Positions 47,709 through 56,613 of a DNA stretch of 64,000 bases are shown piece by piece. The stretch is from Niabella sp. Its GTDB lineage: Bacteria > Bacteroidota > Bacteroidia > Chitinophagales > Chitinophagaceae. The notes beneath the pieces are model-generated. The model worked only from the letters and a program-made list of their open reading frames with translations, searched no databases and was not told the origin of the DNA. How positions within the stretch are numbered: position 1 is the stretch's first letter; each line of letters begins with the position of its first letter. Where the stretch lies: positions 121,617 through 185,616 of the forward strand of contig JAGIAT010000011.1 of NCBI GenBank assembly GCA_017744715.1, written 5' to 3'. The position numbers and the translations under genes were made by a program.

Positions 47709-48341
47709 TTAGTTGAGTTCTGTAACGAACTGCGCTTTATCTTTTCTGACTTTTGTTAAATTTACCAGCCAGTCTTTTTCTGTATCCCGGTATCCCAGGG
47801 CCATGATTACGGTGCTCCGCAATCCTTTTTCCCTTAAACCCAGTATCGCGTCCAGCTGTTCCGGATCAAACCCTTCCATCGGGGTGCCATCCACACCTTC
47901 GGCTGCGGCCGCTACGATGGTTACGCCCAGTGAAAGATAGGCCTGCCGGGCTGCATGTGCAAAGCCCCGGTCCTGGTCCATACGGCCAAAATTATGCATC
48001 AGCGACTGGCGTTGCCGCTCCAGCCGTTCCGGATCGCCGCCTCTTTTCGCCGCGGTATGCGCAATAAATCCGTCAATACGTTCCGGTGTATAGGCATCCC
48101 AGGCGGCAAATACCAACAGATGCGAGCAGCCCGTGATCTGCGGCTGATTGAAGGCCGCCGGCCGGATCTTTTCTTTTAATGCCGGGTTGCTGATCACTAT
48201 AATTTCAAACGGCTGCAACCCATTGGAGGAAGGCGCCAGCCGGGCCGCCTCCAGGATGCGGTCTATTTTTTCCTGCGGGATCTGCTGTCCGTTCATTGCC
48301 TTGGTGGCATAACGCCAGTTCAATTGTTCAATGATTTCCAT
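47709..48341 (-). CDS. Nitroreductase family protein
   Basis: From the ATG at 48341 the protein is 210 residues, the usual length for NfsB-type enzymes; a frame start at 48386 would add 15 unlikely residues. FMN-binding features include WRYATKAM, ARLAPSSNGLQPFEIIVI and VAAAAEGVDGTPMEGFDP. It ends GYRDTEKDWLVNLTKVRKD. It catalyses NAD(P)H-dependent reduction of nitro compounds or quinones in the cytoplasm. Single gene with its own terminator. Confidence 0.92.
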   Translation of the reverse strand: MEIIEQLNWRYATKAMNGQQIPQEKIDRILEAARLAPSSNGLQPFEIIVISNPALKEKIRPAAFNQPQITGCSHLLVFAAWDAYTPERIDGFIAHTAAKRGGDPERLERQRQSLMHNFGRMDQDRGFAHAARQAYLSLGVTIVAAAAEGVDGTPMEGFDPEQLDAILGLREKGLRSTVIMALGYRDTEKDWLVNLTKVRKDKAQFVTELN

Positions 48342-48470
48342 CGCGTTTATTTTAAGGATACTAAAAATTGAATCGGCCTGTTTCAAAAAGTTTCATTGAT
48401 TCCTAACAGATACCGAATCGGGTTGCTAATCGAACAGATTAGATTATAAATTGAAGATCAATCATACGAT

Positions 48471-48566
48471 CGTCATGCTGAGCGCAGCCGAAGCATCTCT
48501 GTAATACAAAACCACCCGAAGATCGGCAGACCTTTCGACTTCGCTATGCTACGCTCAAGGTGACGA
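48471..48566. repeat. Dispersed REP-like repeat
   Basis: CGTCATGCTGAGCG at the left end and CGCTCAAGGTGACG at the right are near-inverted ends of a 96-bp block containing CTTTCGACTTCGC. This sequence type is widespread in Bacteroidota intergenic DNA. Confidence 0.7.
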
Positions 48567-48642
48567 AAGCTTGATTGGGTTTGCTACCAAATACCCGGCA
48601 CGACATCGGATTTTCAAATAACTTTTAATACTGTCCCTTTTA

Positions 48643-49212
48643 TTACTGCGGCTGCAGCTCCAGGAAGATGGTTACATCCACATCCTTTGCCACGGCTGTT
48701 CCGGTTGGGTCAAACGGAATATGATAATCAAACCGGTTGATCCGGATAGCGGTCTGGAACCCGATCACTTCTTTTCCCATCTGGTTTTTTGTGCACCCCC
48801 CATAGGTGGCTTCCAGCACTACCGGTTTTGTTACATCCTTAATGGTCAGGTTACCCGTCAGCCGGTATTTGTTTCCCGATTTCTTTTTAAAACCCGTGCT
48901 TACAAATTTCATTTCCGGGAATTGTTCCACATCAAAAAAATCGGCCGTTTTCAGGTGCTTATCGCGCGGCGCCACGCCCGTATTGATACTGGATGTTTGT
49001 ACTGTAAAGCGGATCTTTGCATCCGTAAAATCGGCCTTGGCAGCCTGAAGCGTGCCCTGGAACTGGTCAAACTTACCCGTAACAAAACTGATCCCCATAT
49101 GCCGGATGGTAAAATTGATCGAAGAATGCATGGGATCTGCCGTCCAGGTGGTTTGGGCAAATAGCTGGATACTGAATATTGAAACCGCGAGCAATAAAAA
49201 AACTTTTTTCAT
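48643..49212 (-). CDS. YceI family periplasmic protein
   Basis: The 189-residue protein has a Sec signal (VSIFSIQLFAQ) and the YceI barrel: WTADPMHSSINFTIRHMGIS, KIRFTVQTSSINTG, HLKTADFFDVEQFPEMKFVST, LTGNLTIKDVTKPVVLEATY. YceI proteins bind polyisoprenoid-like lipids; the role here is unknown. It is the second YceI protein in the window (see 34056). A 117-bp tandem array starts about 110 bp upstream of it. Confidence 0.93.
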   Translation of the reverse strand: MKKVFLLLAVSIFSIQLFAQTTWTADPMHSSINFTIRHMGISFVTGKFDQFQGTLQAAKADFTDAKIRFTVQTSSINTGVAPRDKHLKTADFFDVEQFPEMKFVSTGFKKKSGNKYRLTGNLTIKDVTKPVVLEATYGGCTKNQMGKEVIGFQTAIRINRFDYHIPFDPTGTAVAKDVDVTIFLELQPQ

Positions 49213-49319
49213 TTGTTTATCATTTTAAGAACATACACTGCTTTACAAATACAGCTGCAAAGCAACCACAAGTGCGGTTCTTAAAAAATAACCTAGATTA
49301 AGTGACGGTTTATCAAACA

Positions 49320-50043
49320 GCCGCAGATGCGCAGATTTTGGGGTCATTAACAATCGCAGGGTACTGTTTAAAATAGTTTGGAAATTCCTTTGAGCCGCAC
49401 CAAATAATCAGCGAATCAGCGGCCACATCACTATAGCCGCAGATGCGCAGATTTTGGGGTCTTTAACAATCGCAGGGGGACTGTTTAAAACAGTTTGAGA
49501 GTCCTTTGGGCCGCACCAAATAATCAGCGAATCAGCGGTCAGCATCACTATAGCCACAGATGCGCAGATTTGGGGGTCTTTAACAATCGCAGGGGACTGT
49601 TTAAAATAGTTTGGAAATTCCTTTGAGCCGCACCAAATAATCAGCGAATCAGCGGCCAACATCACTATAGCCACAGATGCGCAGATTTTGGGGTCTTTAA
49701 CAATCGCAGGGGTACTGTTTAAAATAGTTTGGGAGTTCTTTGAGCCGCACCAAATAATCAGCGAATCAGCGGCCACATCACTATAGCCGCGGATGCGCAG
49801 ATTTTAGGGGCTTTAACAATCGCAGGGGACTGTTTAAAATAGTTTGGAAATTCCTTTGAGCCGCACCAAATAATCTGCGAATCAGCGGCCAACATCACTA
49901 CAGCCATAGATGCGCAGATTTTGGGGTCTTTAACAATCGCAGGGGTACTGTTTAAAACAGTTGGGGAATTCCTTTGAGCCGCACCAAATAATCTGCGAAT
50001 CAGCGGCCAACACTACAGCCACAGATGCGCAGATTTTGGGAGG
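49320..50043. repeat. Tandem array, 115-117 bp period, six full units plus a partial one
   Basis: Units start at 49320, 49436, 49553, 49670, 49786, 49903 and 50018. Each opens with GCCGCAGATGCGCAGATT and ends with an imperfect inverse of it, AATCAGCGAATCAGCGGC, so each could fold on itself. Because 117 is 39 codons, an open frame with a 39-residue repeat arises on the minus strand; it is not considered a gene. Confidence 0.95.
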
Positions 50044-50148
50044 AGGCAATCAAAAAAAGTTCTTCAGGTACTCATTAAGCAACCATTAAGAAATGAAGTC
50101 GTATGAAGCGCAGTTAAAATCTTAATGTCCCTTAATATCTTAATGGTT

Positions 50149-50184
50149 CCAAAACAAAAAGCCACCAGGATCATTCCCGGCGGC
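50149..50184 (-). terminator. Intrinsic terminator of lipA
   Basis: On the minus strand GCCGCCGGGA pairs with TCCTGGTGGC (two G-U pairs), followed by TTTTTGTTTT. It lies 30 bp after the lipA stop. Confidence 0.85.
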
Positions 50185-50213
50185 CTTATTATTTTAATTA
50201 TGTTCCCGAACGG

Positions 50214-51125
50214 CTATCCCACCATCCGCTTGCTTTCTTCCCACTGGATCCGGCCCAGGCCCGGATGCACATGACGGTCGCTATGATAGGATGAACGCAC
50301 CAGGGGTCCGCTTTCCACATAATCCAGTCCCATTTCATAACCGGCGTCTTTATAAAACGCAAATTCATCCGGATGCACAAAACGTTGCACCGGAAGATGC
50401 TTGGGCGTAGGTTGCAGGTACTGGCCGATGGTTACCACATCGCAGCCGTTATCCTTCAGGTTGCGCAGGGTTTGCAGCACCTCCTCCCGGGTTTCCCCCA
50501 ATCCCAGCATAATGCCGCTCTTGGTGCGGGCGCCGCCTTCTTTCAGGGTCCGGATCACCTCCATGCTGCGCCAGTATTTGGCCTGGATACGTACCTGTTT
50601 GGTCAGCCGCTCCACCGTTTCAATATTATGCGAAATCACTTCAGGAGCCGCTTCCATCACGGTCTGGATATCTTCTTTTTTGCCCTTAAAATCGGGGATC
50701 AGGGTTTCCAGAGTGGTTCCCGGATTCAGCGCCTTTACGGCACGGATCGTATTGAACCAGATGGAGGCGCCCCCATCCTTCAGCTCATCCCGGTCTACCG
50801 ACGTAATCACTGCGTGTTTTACCTTCATCAGGTAAATGGCTTCGGCCACCCGTTGCGGCTCATCGTAATCCACGGCCTCCGGGCGACCGGTGGCCACGGC
50901 GCAAAATCCGCAGCTGCGGGTACAGATATTACCCAGGATCATAAAGGTGGCGGTACCCTCTCCCCAGCATTCGCCCATATTCGGACAGTTGCCGCTTTCA
51001 CAGATGGTGTGTAATTTATGCTGATCCACCAGTCCGCGCACATGCCGGTAGCTTTCGCCAATGGGCAGTTTTACACGCAGCCAGTCGGGCTTCTTTATCT
51101 TCGTTGTTACCGGTAATTCGATCAT
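50214..51125 (-). CDS. lipA: Lipoyl synthase
   Basis: The 303-residue radical SAM enzyme inserts two sulfurs into octanoyl-bound lipoyl domains. The N-terminal cluster ligands C42, C47 and C53 lie in the [13 protein letters not shown] region. The radical SAM CxxxCxxC uses C68, C72 and C75 ([10 protein letters not shown]). The length and the C-terminal SSYHSDRH match LipA. It has its own terminator and shows no lipB neighbour here. Confidence 0.98.
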   Translation of the reverse strand: MIELPVTTKIKKPDWLRVKLPIGESYRHVRGLVDQHKLHTICESGNCPNMGECWGEGTATFMILGNICTRSCGFCAVATGRPEAVDYDEPQRVAEAIYLMKVKHAVITSVDRDELKDGGASIWFNTIRAVKALNPGTTLETLIPDFKGKKEDIQTVMEAAPEVISHNIETVERLTKQVRIQAKYWRSMEVIRTLKEGGARTKSGIMLGLGETREEVLQTLRNLKDNGCDVVTIGQYLQPTPKHLPVQRFVHPDEFAFYKDAGYEMGLDYVESGPLVRSSYHSDRHVHPGLGRIQWEESKRMVG

Positions 51126-51408
51126 GACGCGAAAATACTATAATTTATGCTCACTATTTTTCATTTTGGGCTCTGGGCTGCAGAACAGGGATCGACTGCA
51201 GTTCCCGCTGCTCCGGGCTGCGGCCCCGGATCTGCCGGGGCTAAACCCTGCGCATCGGGCAGCCCATCTACTAACAACAGGTGGCAGCGATTTGTTCGCC
51301 TTGTAACAAAGCAATCAGCAGCTGGGTACAACTTGCAGTCGCACCTGCCTATTTTATCGCCTCCGGCGATCCCAAAAAAACTATCTTTACGCATTAAATA
51401 AATACACA

Positions 51409-51822
51409 ATGACTTCGGAAGTTTTATACAACGGCGATTTACGTACCACCTGTACCCACTTAAAGAGCGGATCACATTTTGAAACAGATGCCCCTACCGA
51501 TAACAACGGGAAAGGCGAACGGTTTTCTCCCACAGACCTGCTGGCCACCAGCCTGGCCGCTTGCATGCTCACGGTAATGGGTATTAAGGCCCGTACCATG
51601 GACTTTGACCTGAACGATATAAAAATTGAAATACTGAAGAAAATGGCGGCCGATCCCCGGCGGGTAAGCGGTATCGATCTGAAGGTGCACATCCCGGAGA
51701 ACCTGGCTGTGATCGACGCCAAAACGATCGACATCCTGAAACGGACCGGTAATACCTGCCCGGTGGCCAAGAGCCTGCATCCGGATATTGAAGTAAATAT
51801 CGACTGGGGTGCCTGGGGCTGA
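51409..51822 (+). CDS. OsmC family protein
   Basis: The 137-residue protein has the OsmC/Ohr fold. Two redox cysteines are at C52 (TSLAACMLTVMG) and C117 (RTGNTCPVAKSL), as needed for peroxide reduction. It is divergent from lipA with 283 bp between. It probably reduces organic hydroperoxides in the cytoplasm; OsmC and YhfA-like subgroups cannot be separated here. Confidence 0.93.
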   Translation: MTSEVLYNGDLRTTCTHLKSGSHFETDAPTDNNGKGERFSPTDLLATSLAACMLTVMGIKARTMDFDLNDIKIEILKKMAADPRRVSGIDLKVHIPENLAVIDAKTIDILKRTGNTCPVAKSLHPDIEVNIDWGAWG

Positions 51823-51978
51823 GGTGCGAGATTCGAGATTCCAGAATTCAGATTTGAGATTCCAGAATTGAGATTTGAGATGCGGAACCTGGGGGAGCGA
51901 AGGAGTCTGGCAGCTTTTTAGGCCTGCGCTTATAGTGTGCATCCTGCTGGTTTTATTTCCCTGCGATTGACCGAGCAA

Positions 51979-52827
51979 ATGAAACCGATTCAAAGACTTT
52001 TTCTCTTTCTTTTTGCGATCCTGGGGGTTACTCATCAATGCCCGGCACAACAAGATCAGCCTGCATTTAAGGTTATTGCTTTTTTTACGGCCCGGAATGA
52101 CCCGGCACATATCAGTTTTGTGCACGAGGCCAACAAGTGGTTCCCGGCAATGGCACTGAAATATCATTTCCGGTACGACTCCACCAATAACTGGAATAAC
52201 CTCAATGATACATTTCTTGCCCGGTATCAGGTGGTACTCTTCCTTGATACCCGGCCCGAAACGCCGGAGCAACGAAAAGCATTTGAAGCCTATATGCGGC
52301 GGGGAGGTGGCTGGATGGGTTTTCATTTTGCCGCATTTGCCCTGCCGGGATCGGCGTATCCGGATAACTGGCCCTGGTACCACAACCAGTTCCTGGGATC
52401 GGGCAACTATGTAAGCAATACCTGGCGCCCGACTGCCGCGGTTTTAAAAACGGAATTAAAAAAACACCCGGCGTTAAAAGGAATGCCTGCCGTATTCCGC
52501 ACCGCACCCAATGAATGGTACCGCTGGCAATACGACCTGCGGAGAAACCCGGATATTGATATCCTCCTGTCCATCGATTCCAGCAGTTTCCCGCTGGGCA
52601 CGGGGCCCAAACCCCAGGAGATATGGCACAACGGATATTACCCGGTGGTATGGAGCAATAAAAAATACCGTATGATGTATTTTAACATGGGCCATAACGA
52701 TATCGATTATGAACACCATACCAACCAGGAATTATCGTTTACGTTTGCAAACCCCGTACAAAATCAGCTGGTACTGAATACACTGCTTTGGCTGGGTAGT
52801 GGTCTAAGGAACCGGCCAAAAAACTGA
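51979..52827 (+). CDS. ThuA-like domain protein, secreted
   Basis: ATG at 51979 gives MKPIQRLF and a 282-residue protein with signal peptide ending CPAQQ. The ThuA-like class I glutaminase fold is seen in KVIAFFTARNDPAHISFVHEA, YQVVLFLDTRPETPEQRKAFEAYMRRGGGWMGFHFAAFA and YYPVVWSNKKYRMMYFNMGH. ThuA proteins are linked to sugar processing, often beside Gfo/Idh/MocA genes, but their chemistry is not settled. Small direct repeats of GAGATTCCAGAATT (51832-51880) precede it. Confidence 0.9.
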   Translation: MKPIQRLFLFLFAILGVTHQCPAQQDQPAFKVIAFFTARNDPAHISFVHEANKWFPAMALKYHFRYDSTNNWNNLNDTFLARYQVVLFLDTRPETPEQRKAFEAYMRRGGGWMGFHFAAFALPGSAYPDNWPWYHNQFLGSGNYVSNTWRPTAAVLKTELKKHPALKGMPAVFRTAPNEWYRWQYDLRRNPDIDILLSIDSSSFPLGTGPKPQEIWHNGYYPVVWSNKKYRMMYFNMGHNDIDYEHHTNQELSFTFANPVQNQLVLNTLLWLGSGLRNRPKN

Positions 52828-52831
52828 TGTT

Positions 52832-53231
52832 TTCCCGCTGATTTATTTACATAGATCTTTGTTCTGCTTCAGATCAACCATTGTTGTGTTTCATCTGCGC
52901 CGTCTGCGGGCGACCTTCCCGCTGATTTACGCAGATCTTTGCCGTAGTTCAGATCAACCACTGCTGCGTTTTATCTGCGCCATCTGCGGGCGACCTTCCC
53001 GCTGATTTGCGCAGATCCTTGCCGTAGTTCAGACCAACCACTGCTGCGTTTCATCTGCGCCGTCTGCGGGCTGTCTTCCCGCTGATTTATGCAGTTCTTT
53101 GCCCAGTTTCAGATCAACATTGCTGCGTTTTATCTGCGCCATCTGCGGGCGACCTTCCCGCTGATTTGCGCAGATCTTTGCCGTAGTTCAGACCAACCAC
53201 TGCTGCGTTTCATCCGCGCCGTCTGCGGGCA
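52832..53231. repeat. Tandem array, about 80-bp period, five units
   Basis: Units start TTCCCGCTGATTT at 52832, 52916, 52996, 53076 and 53155. Each begins CCCGCTGATTTACGCAGAT and ends ATCTGCGCCATCTGCGGG, imperfect inverse copies of each other. It fills the space between two convergent genes. Confidence 0.95.
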
Positions 53232-53245
53232 ACTCAATGGCGAAA

Positions 53246-53767
53246 TTAATACGCAATGCTTTCGTCGATATCGTATTTCATCCCCGGGTAATCCAGGATC
53301 CGGCGCATCAAACCGATCTGGCCAAACAGGTAGTCCTCACGCCCGATGCACATACCCACCATATTCAGCTTATTCTCTTCAACAAACCCCACGCCCATCC
53401 CAAAGGGATAGGCTTCGTTTAACTCCGCATCGGTTACGGTTTGTAATTTTTGAAAAACCAGGGGCGATATTTTATGCCATTCTTCTTTTAACGCGGCAAG
53501 GGTTGGGTAAGTAGCCGTTGCATCCAGCGCTTTCGCATCTTTGAAAAGCGCTTCGTTCGGGTCCTTATCGGCAATGCCCAAGATATTGGCCAGCCAATAC
53601 CGGCAATTGACCAGGTTACCGGCCATCCACACGATGTGGTTGGTTCGCCCCTCAATCCGTTTCAAAGCATCGGCCTCGCTAATGCCGTCAATTGCATTAT
53701 TGAATTGTTGCGTATGCATCCGGTAGGCAGGTATGATCAGCTGCAACCGGCTAACTGTTGTTTCCAT
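53246..53767 (-). CDS. DinB family protein
   Basis: The 173-residue protein is a four-helix bundle of the DinB/YfiT superfamily. The His metal ligands appear in NHIVWMAGNLVNCRYWLANI, and the C-terminal helix is CIGREDYLFGQIGLMRRIL. The canonical final His in the last helix is replaced by Asp/Tyr (EDYLFGQ). The function of most members is unknown, though some are metal-dependent thiol transferases. First downstream gene of a run of minus-strand small enzymes. Confidence 0.8.
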   Translation of the reverse strand: METTVSRLQLIIPAYRMHTQQFNNAIDGISEADALKRIEGRTNHIVWMAGNLVNCRYWLANILGIADKDPNEALFKDAKALDATATYPTLAALKEEWHKISPLVFQKLQTVTDAELNEAYPFGMGVGFVEENKLNMVGMCIGREDYLFGQIGLMRRILDYPGMKYDIDESIAY

Positions 53768-53819
53768 GTGTTGTTGTTTTTAAAATTAAAGGATCCGGCA
53801 CGCTTCAGCGTTCAGCGTT

Positions 53820-53964
53820 CAATGCCGTTTGCTTAGTGATTTTTATAGTGGCCGCAGATTGCGCCTGTGGCGCCTTTCTGTAACATTGTTGCTGTTAACG
53901 CGGATACCAGATCTGCACAACTTGTTACGCCCCGGGCGTGATCTGCGGCTTTAAGGAACCGACA
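53820..53964. repeat. MITE-like intergenic repeat, copy 2
   Basis: Second copy of the element at 2179-2334, with ends GCCGCAGAT (53851-53859) and ATCTGCGGC (53941-53949). The two copies share most of about 100 core bases despite being 51 kb apart. Confidence 0.8.
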
Positions 53965-54014
53965 TCGATTTAGCATTCAGCGTTCAGCCTTTCGCGTTCG
54001 GCATTTAGCATTAT

Positions 54015-54449
54015 CTATTTACTTTCCTGGCGTGCGGAATAATTGATCATCCAGCGCACCCCGAATTTGTCCTCAAAGCTGCCAAAATAGTCGCCCCAAA
54101 ACTGGTCTGCCATCGGCATTTCAATCGTTCCGTCCTGGGATAATGCCCCAAACAAACGATCGGCTTCTTCCCGGCTTTCGGGAAAAATAGAAATATAATT
54201 GTTATTGCCTACGGTTAACTTGTGCCCCATGGAAGGAACGATGTCTGAGGCCATCAGCAGATCGCCGCCAACAGGAAGTGCTACGTGCATCACCCGCCTT
54301 TTTTCATCCTCCGGCAGGTTTTCAGTACCCGGGGCATCGCCCATGCGCATTACGCCCCCTACGAACTCACCACCAAAAACGGATTTGTAGAAATTGAAAG
54401 CTTCTTCGGCCTTGCCATCGAAATTTAAGTAAGGATTTAATTTTGCCAT
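54015..54449 (-). CDS. VOC family protein, PhnB-like
   Basis: The 144-residue protein has the paired beta-alpha-beta fold (LNPYLNFDGKAEEAFNFYKSVFGGEF, ISIFPESREEADRLFGALSQDG, WGDYFGSFEDKFGVRWMIN). This is the 3-demethylubiquinone methyltransferase-like (PhnB) branch of VOC proteins. Activity is not known; most act on small molecules with metals. It is one of two such proteins in this run of genes. Confidence 0.92.
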   Translation of the reverse strand: MAKLNPYLNFDGKAEEAFNFYKSVFGGEFVGGVMRMGDAPGTENLPEDEKRRVMHVALPVGGDLLMASDIVPSMGHKLTVGNNNYISIFPESREEADRLFGALSQDGTIEMPMADQFWGDYFGSFEDKFGVRWMINYSARQESK

Positions 54450-54525
54450 TTTATTTTTTTTTATAGATAAGTGAGAAGTGAAATATTGATGAGTGAAATG
54501 TTGATGAGTGAAATGTGGGGGGCCG

Positions 54526-54963
54526 TTACTGTTCGGCCAGTGTTTTTACCGTTGCAAGCCCTTTGATGAATCCATTATCCATCATTTCCTTGTATTTCGG
54601 ATCAACATCTACCGATACCTCAAGCGTGGTAACGCCGCCTTCTTCCTTCAGGTAGTACCGTTCCAGGGCGCCGGCCCATTCTTTTATGGCGTCGCTGGTC
54701 GTATCTTCCACCCCGTTCTCAATAGAACCGAGGTGCTCAAACACCAGTTCCTCCGGCGCCTGAATACTACGGATGGTACTCACCATTCCATTGCCCTTTC
54801 CATCCAGGAAACGGGTACGTCCCTGTACCTTCCAGTCAGACTCTATTGTAGAGCCGGGTGCAAAAGCGGCCGTCCATTGCCGGTAGGTATCGGTATTCCA
54901 GAGTATGTCCCACACTTTTTGCGCAGGCGCATCAATTTGCTGTTTATACGAATAGGTTTCCAT
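54526..54963 (-). CDS. SRPBCC (AHSA1-like START) domain protein
   Basis: The 145-residue protein has the ligand-pocket fold (YKQQIDAPAQKVWDILWNTDTYRQW, VSTIRSIQAPEELVFEHLG, YYLKEEGGVTTLEVSVDV, MMDNGFIKGLATVKTLAEQ). These bind hydrophobic ligands; the role is unknown. It sits between two VOC protein genes, a common Bacteroidota arrangement. Confidence 0.9.
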   Translation of the reverse strand: METYSYKQQIDAPAQKVWDILWNTDTYRQWTAAFAPGSTIESDWKVQGRTRFLDGKGNGMVSTIRSIQAPEELVFEHLGSIENGVEDTTSDAIKEWAGALERYYLKEEGGVTTLEVSVDVDPKYKEMMDNGFIKGLATVKTLAEQ

Positions 54964-55002
54964 GTTTATTGATTTATTGGAGTCAAATAATGATGCAGCG
55001 CC

Positions 55003-55869
55003 TTATCCGTTGCTACCGTTGTAAGCGGATTCCAATGCTGCAATATCGAGCTTCTTCATCTTCATCAATGCCTGCATCATACGCCCGGATGCTTCCTGGT
55101 TACCGGCCGCCATTAACCGGCCTAATTGGGCCGGAATGATCTGCCAGCTAAGACCGAATTTATCTTTTAACCAGCCACATTGACTTTCTGCGCCGCCATC
55201 TGCAATCAATGCATTCCAATAGCGGTCAATGTCTTCCTGTGTATCGCATTCCACCACCAGGGAAATGCCCTCATTAAAATTAAAAGGATGCGCCAGCGAA
55301 CTGTCCATCGCCCCCAGTGTATAACCGCTGATGTGAAACTGGGCATGTTGTACATTACCGGCGGTATCGCCTCCCCCCTCCGGGTATTCCATAATGCCCT
55401 CCGTTTTTGAACCGGGGAACAGCGCTGTATAAAAACCGATCGCTTCTTTTGCGCGTCCGTTCTGTTTGTTGATAAACATGAGTGTAGGCGTAAAATACTG
55501 GGTGGTGTCGCCCCGTTCACCCGTGTATAATTGCCAGGATACACCATATTTATCCTGCACCCAGCCATATTTTTTACTAAAGGGATACGTGTTCAGCGGC
55601 ATCAGGGCAAAGCCTCCCTTTACCAGCTCGTTGTATAACCGCTCGGTTTCTTTTTCATCCTCATTCGCAATCAGGAAGGACACAGACGGGTTGGGTGTAA
55701 ATACGGGGCCTCCGTTCAGCAGCATCAGCTTCTGACCACTACACTCAATTGTTACCACCATACCGGAGTCGGCGCTGATCTTTGCATCCGGAAAAATTCC
55801 GGTATAAAATGTGGCGGCCTCTTTGCCGTTTGCATCAAACCAAATACAAGGATAAATTAACTGGATCAT
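55003..55869 (-). CDS. Two-domain VOC family protein, PhnB-like
   Basis: The 288-residue protein contains two PhnB-like VOC units: residues 1-123 (YPCIWFDANGKEAATFYTGIF, WVQDKYGVSWQLY) and about 127-255 (TPTLMFINKQNGRAKEAIGFYTALFPG, GWLKDKFGLSWQIIP). A helical tail follows (GRMMQALMKMKKLDIAALESAY). Such fused proteins are common in soil bacteria and of unknown chemistry. Confidence 0.92.
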   Translation of the reverse strand: MIQLIYPCIWFDANGKEAATFYTGIFPDAKISADSGMVVTIECSGQKLMLLNGGPVFTPNPSVSFLIANEDEKETERLYNELVKGGFALMPLNTYPFSKKYGWVQDKYGVSWQLYTGERGDTTQYFTPTLMFINKQNGRAKEAIGFYTALFPGSKTEGIMEYPEGGGDTAGNVQHAQFHISGYTLGAMDSSLAHPFNFNEGISLVVECDTQEDIDRYWNALIADGGAESQCGWLKDKFGLSWQIIPAQLGRLMAAGNQEASGRMMQALMKMKKLDIAALESAYNGSNG

Positions 55870-55902
55870 GACGTTTATTGTTTTAGTAAGGAGTTGTTTT
55901 TG

Positions 55903-56301
55903 TTACTGTTTCTTTTTACGGGCTTCCGCCTTTTTCATTGCTGCTTTTGCAGCCACAGCATCTGCCCGGTATGCGGTCATTTCCCGGATCAGCTTTTTGG
56001 GCAGGGCCGCATCCAGGGGAAACTGCACGGTACCTTTTGAAGTTTTATATTCCGTTAGCCGGTCTGCAAATGCAAGGATCGGCGATCCTGTGGGATAAAA
56101 ACCGATATGCTTTTCGTAGGCGGCATAATATACCAGCACCTCGCTTGTTCTGATGGCCGGCATATTATAGCTGATTACCTCCACAGCATTTGCAGGAGCT
56201 GCCTGCTTTACAATTGCGCGCATTTCTTCCAGCTTCTTTTTCCGGATGCCGGAGAATGCCTCTAAATATGCCTCTACGGTTGTAAACTTTGTAGCAATCA
56301 T
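55903..56301 (-). CDS. DUF1801 domain protein (YdhG-like)
   Basis: The 132-residue protein matches the DUF1801 fold: LEEMRAIVKQAAPANAVEVISYNMPAI, ILVYYAAYEKHIGFYPTGSPI, KGTVQFPLDAALPKKLIREMTAYR, with a basic tail ending KKKQ. The related frataxin-like B. subtilis protein was proposed to bind iron, so an iron or heme link is only possible. It is near the VOC genes. Confidence 0.88.
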   Translation of the reverse strand: MIATKFTTVEAYLEAFSGIRKKKLEEMRAIVKQAAPANAVEVISYNMPAIRTSEVLVYYAAYEKHIGFYPTGSPILAFADRLTEYKTSKGTVQFPLDAALPKKLIREMTAYRADAVAAKAAMKKAEARKKKQ

Positions 56302-56316
56302 ATGATGCTGTTTTAA

Positions 56317-56604
56317 TCAGTTCCTGAATTTTAATCCGGATGCATCCAGCGCCGCTTTTAAAACCGGCATAGAAGTGGGGCCAATGCCATGCAGTGCCAG
56401 GATCTCTTTTTCCGTGTGTTGCGCCAGTGCGGCCACGGTACCGATGCCTGCCTGTTCCAGTGCCCGCCGCGCCGGAGCTCCCAGGCGTGAAAGGAAACCG
56501 CTCTGCGGCTTTTTTGCCTGCTCACATACCGGGCACACCGGGCAATCGCTGCTTTTATAATAGCGGTGCCCGTTGTCGCAAATCCTTAATGTACCTTTTG
56601 ACAT
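56317..56604 (-). CDS. Small protein with RNA-polymerase-alpha-CTD-like helix-hairpin-helix domain
   Basis: The 95-residue protein begins with a zinc-ribbon-like CDNGHRYYKSSDCPVCPVCE. A helix-hairpin-helix domain like the alpha-CTD follows (RLGAPARRALEQAGIGTVAALAQHTEKEILALHGIGPTSMPVLKAAL). It probably binds DNA or RNA, but there is no evidence of a target. It follows the DUF1801 gene in the reverse direction of transcription with 15 bp between. Confidence 0.85.
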   Translation of the reverse strand: MSKGTLRICDNGHRYYKSSDCPVCPVCEQAKKPQSGFLSRLGAPARRALEQAGIGTVAALAQHTEKEILALHGIGPTSMPVLKAALDASGLKFRN

Positions 56605-56613
56605 AACGCCTGA

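Noticed and set aside
49408-49776. 122-residue minus-strand frame with a 39-residue repeat
   Set aside because: It is fully explained by the 117-bp DNA repeat being a multiple of three; there is no start signal and no sign of conservation beyond the repeat.
49320-53231. CRISPR arrays at the tandem repeats
   Set aside because: Periods of 80 and 117 bp with no variable spacers, and no cas genes nearby, exclude CRISPR.
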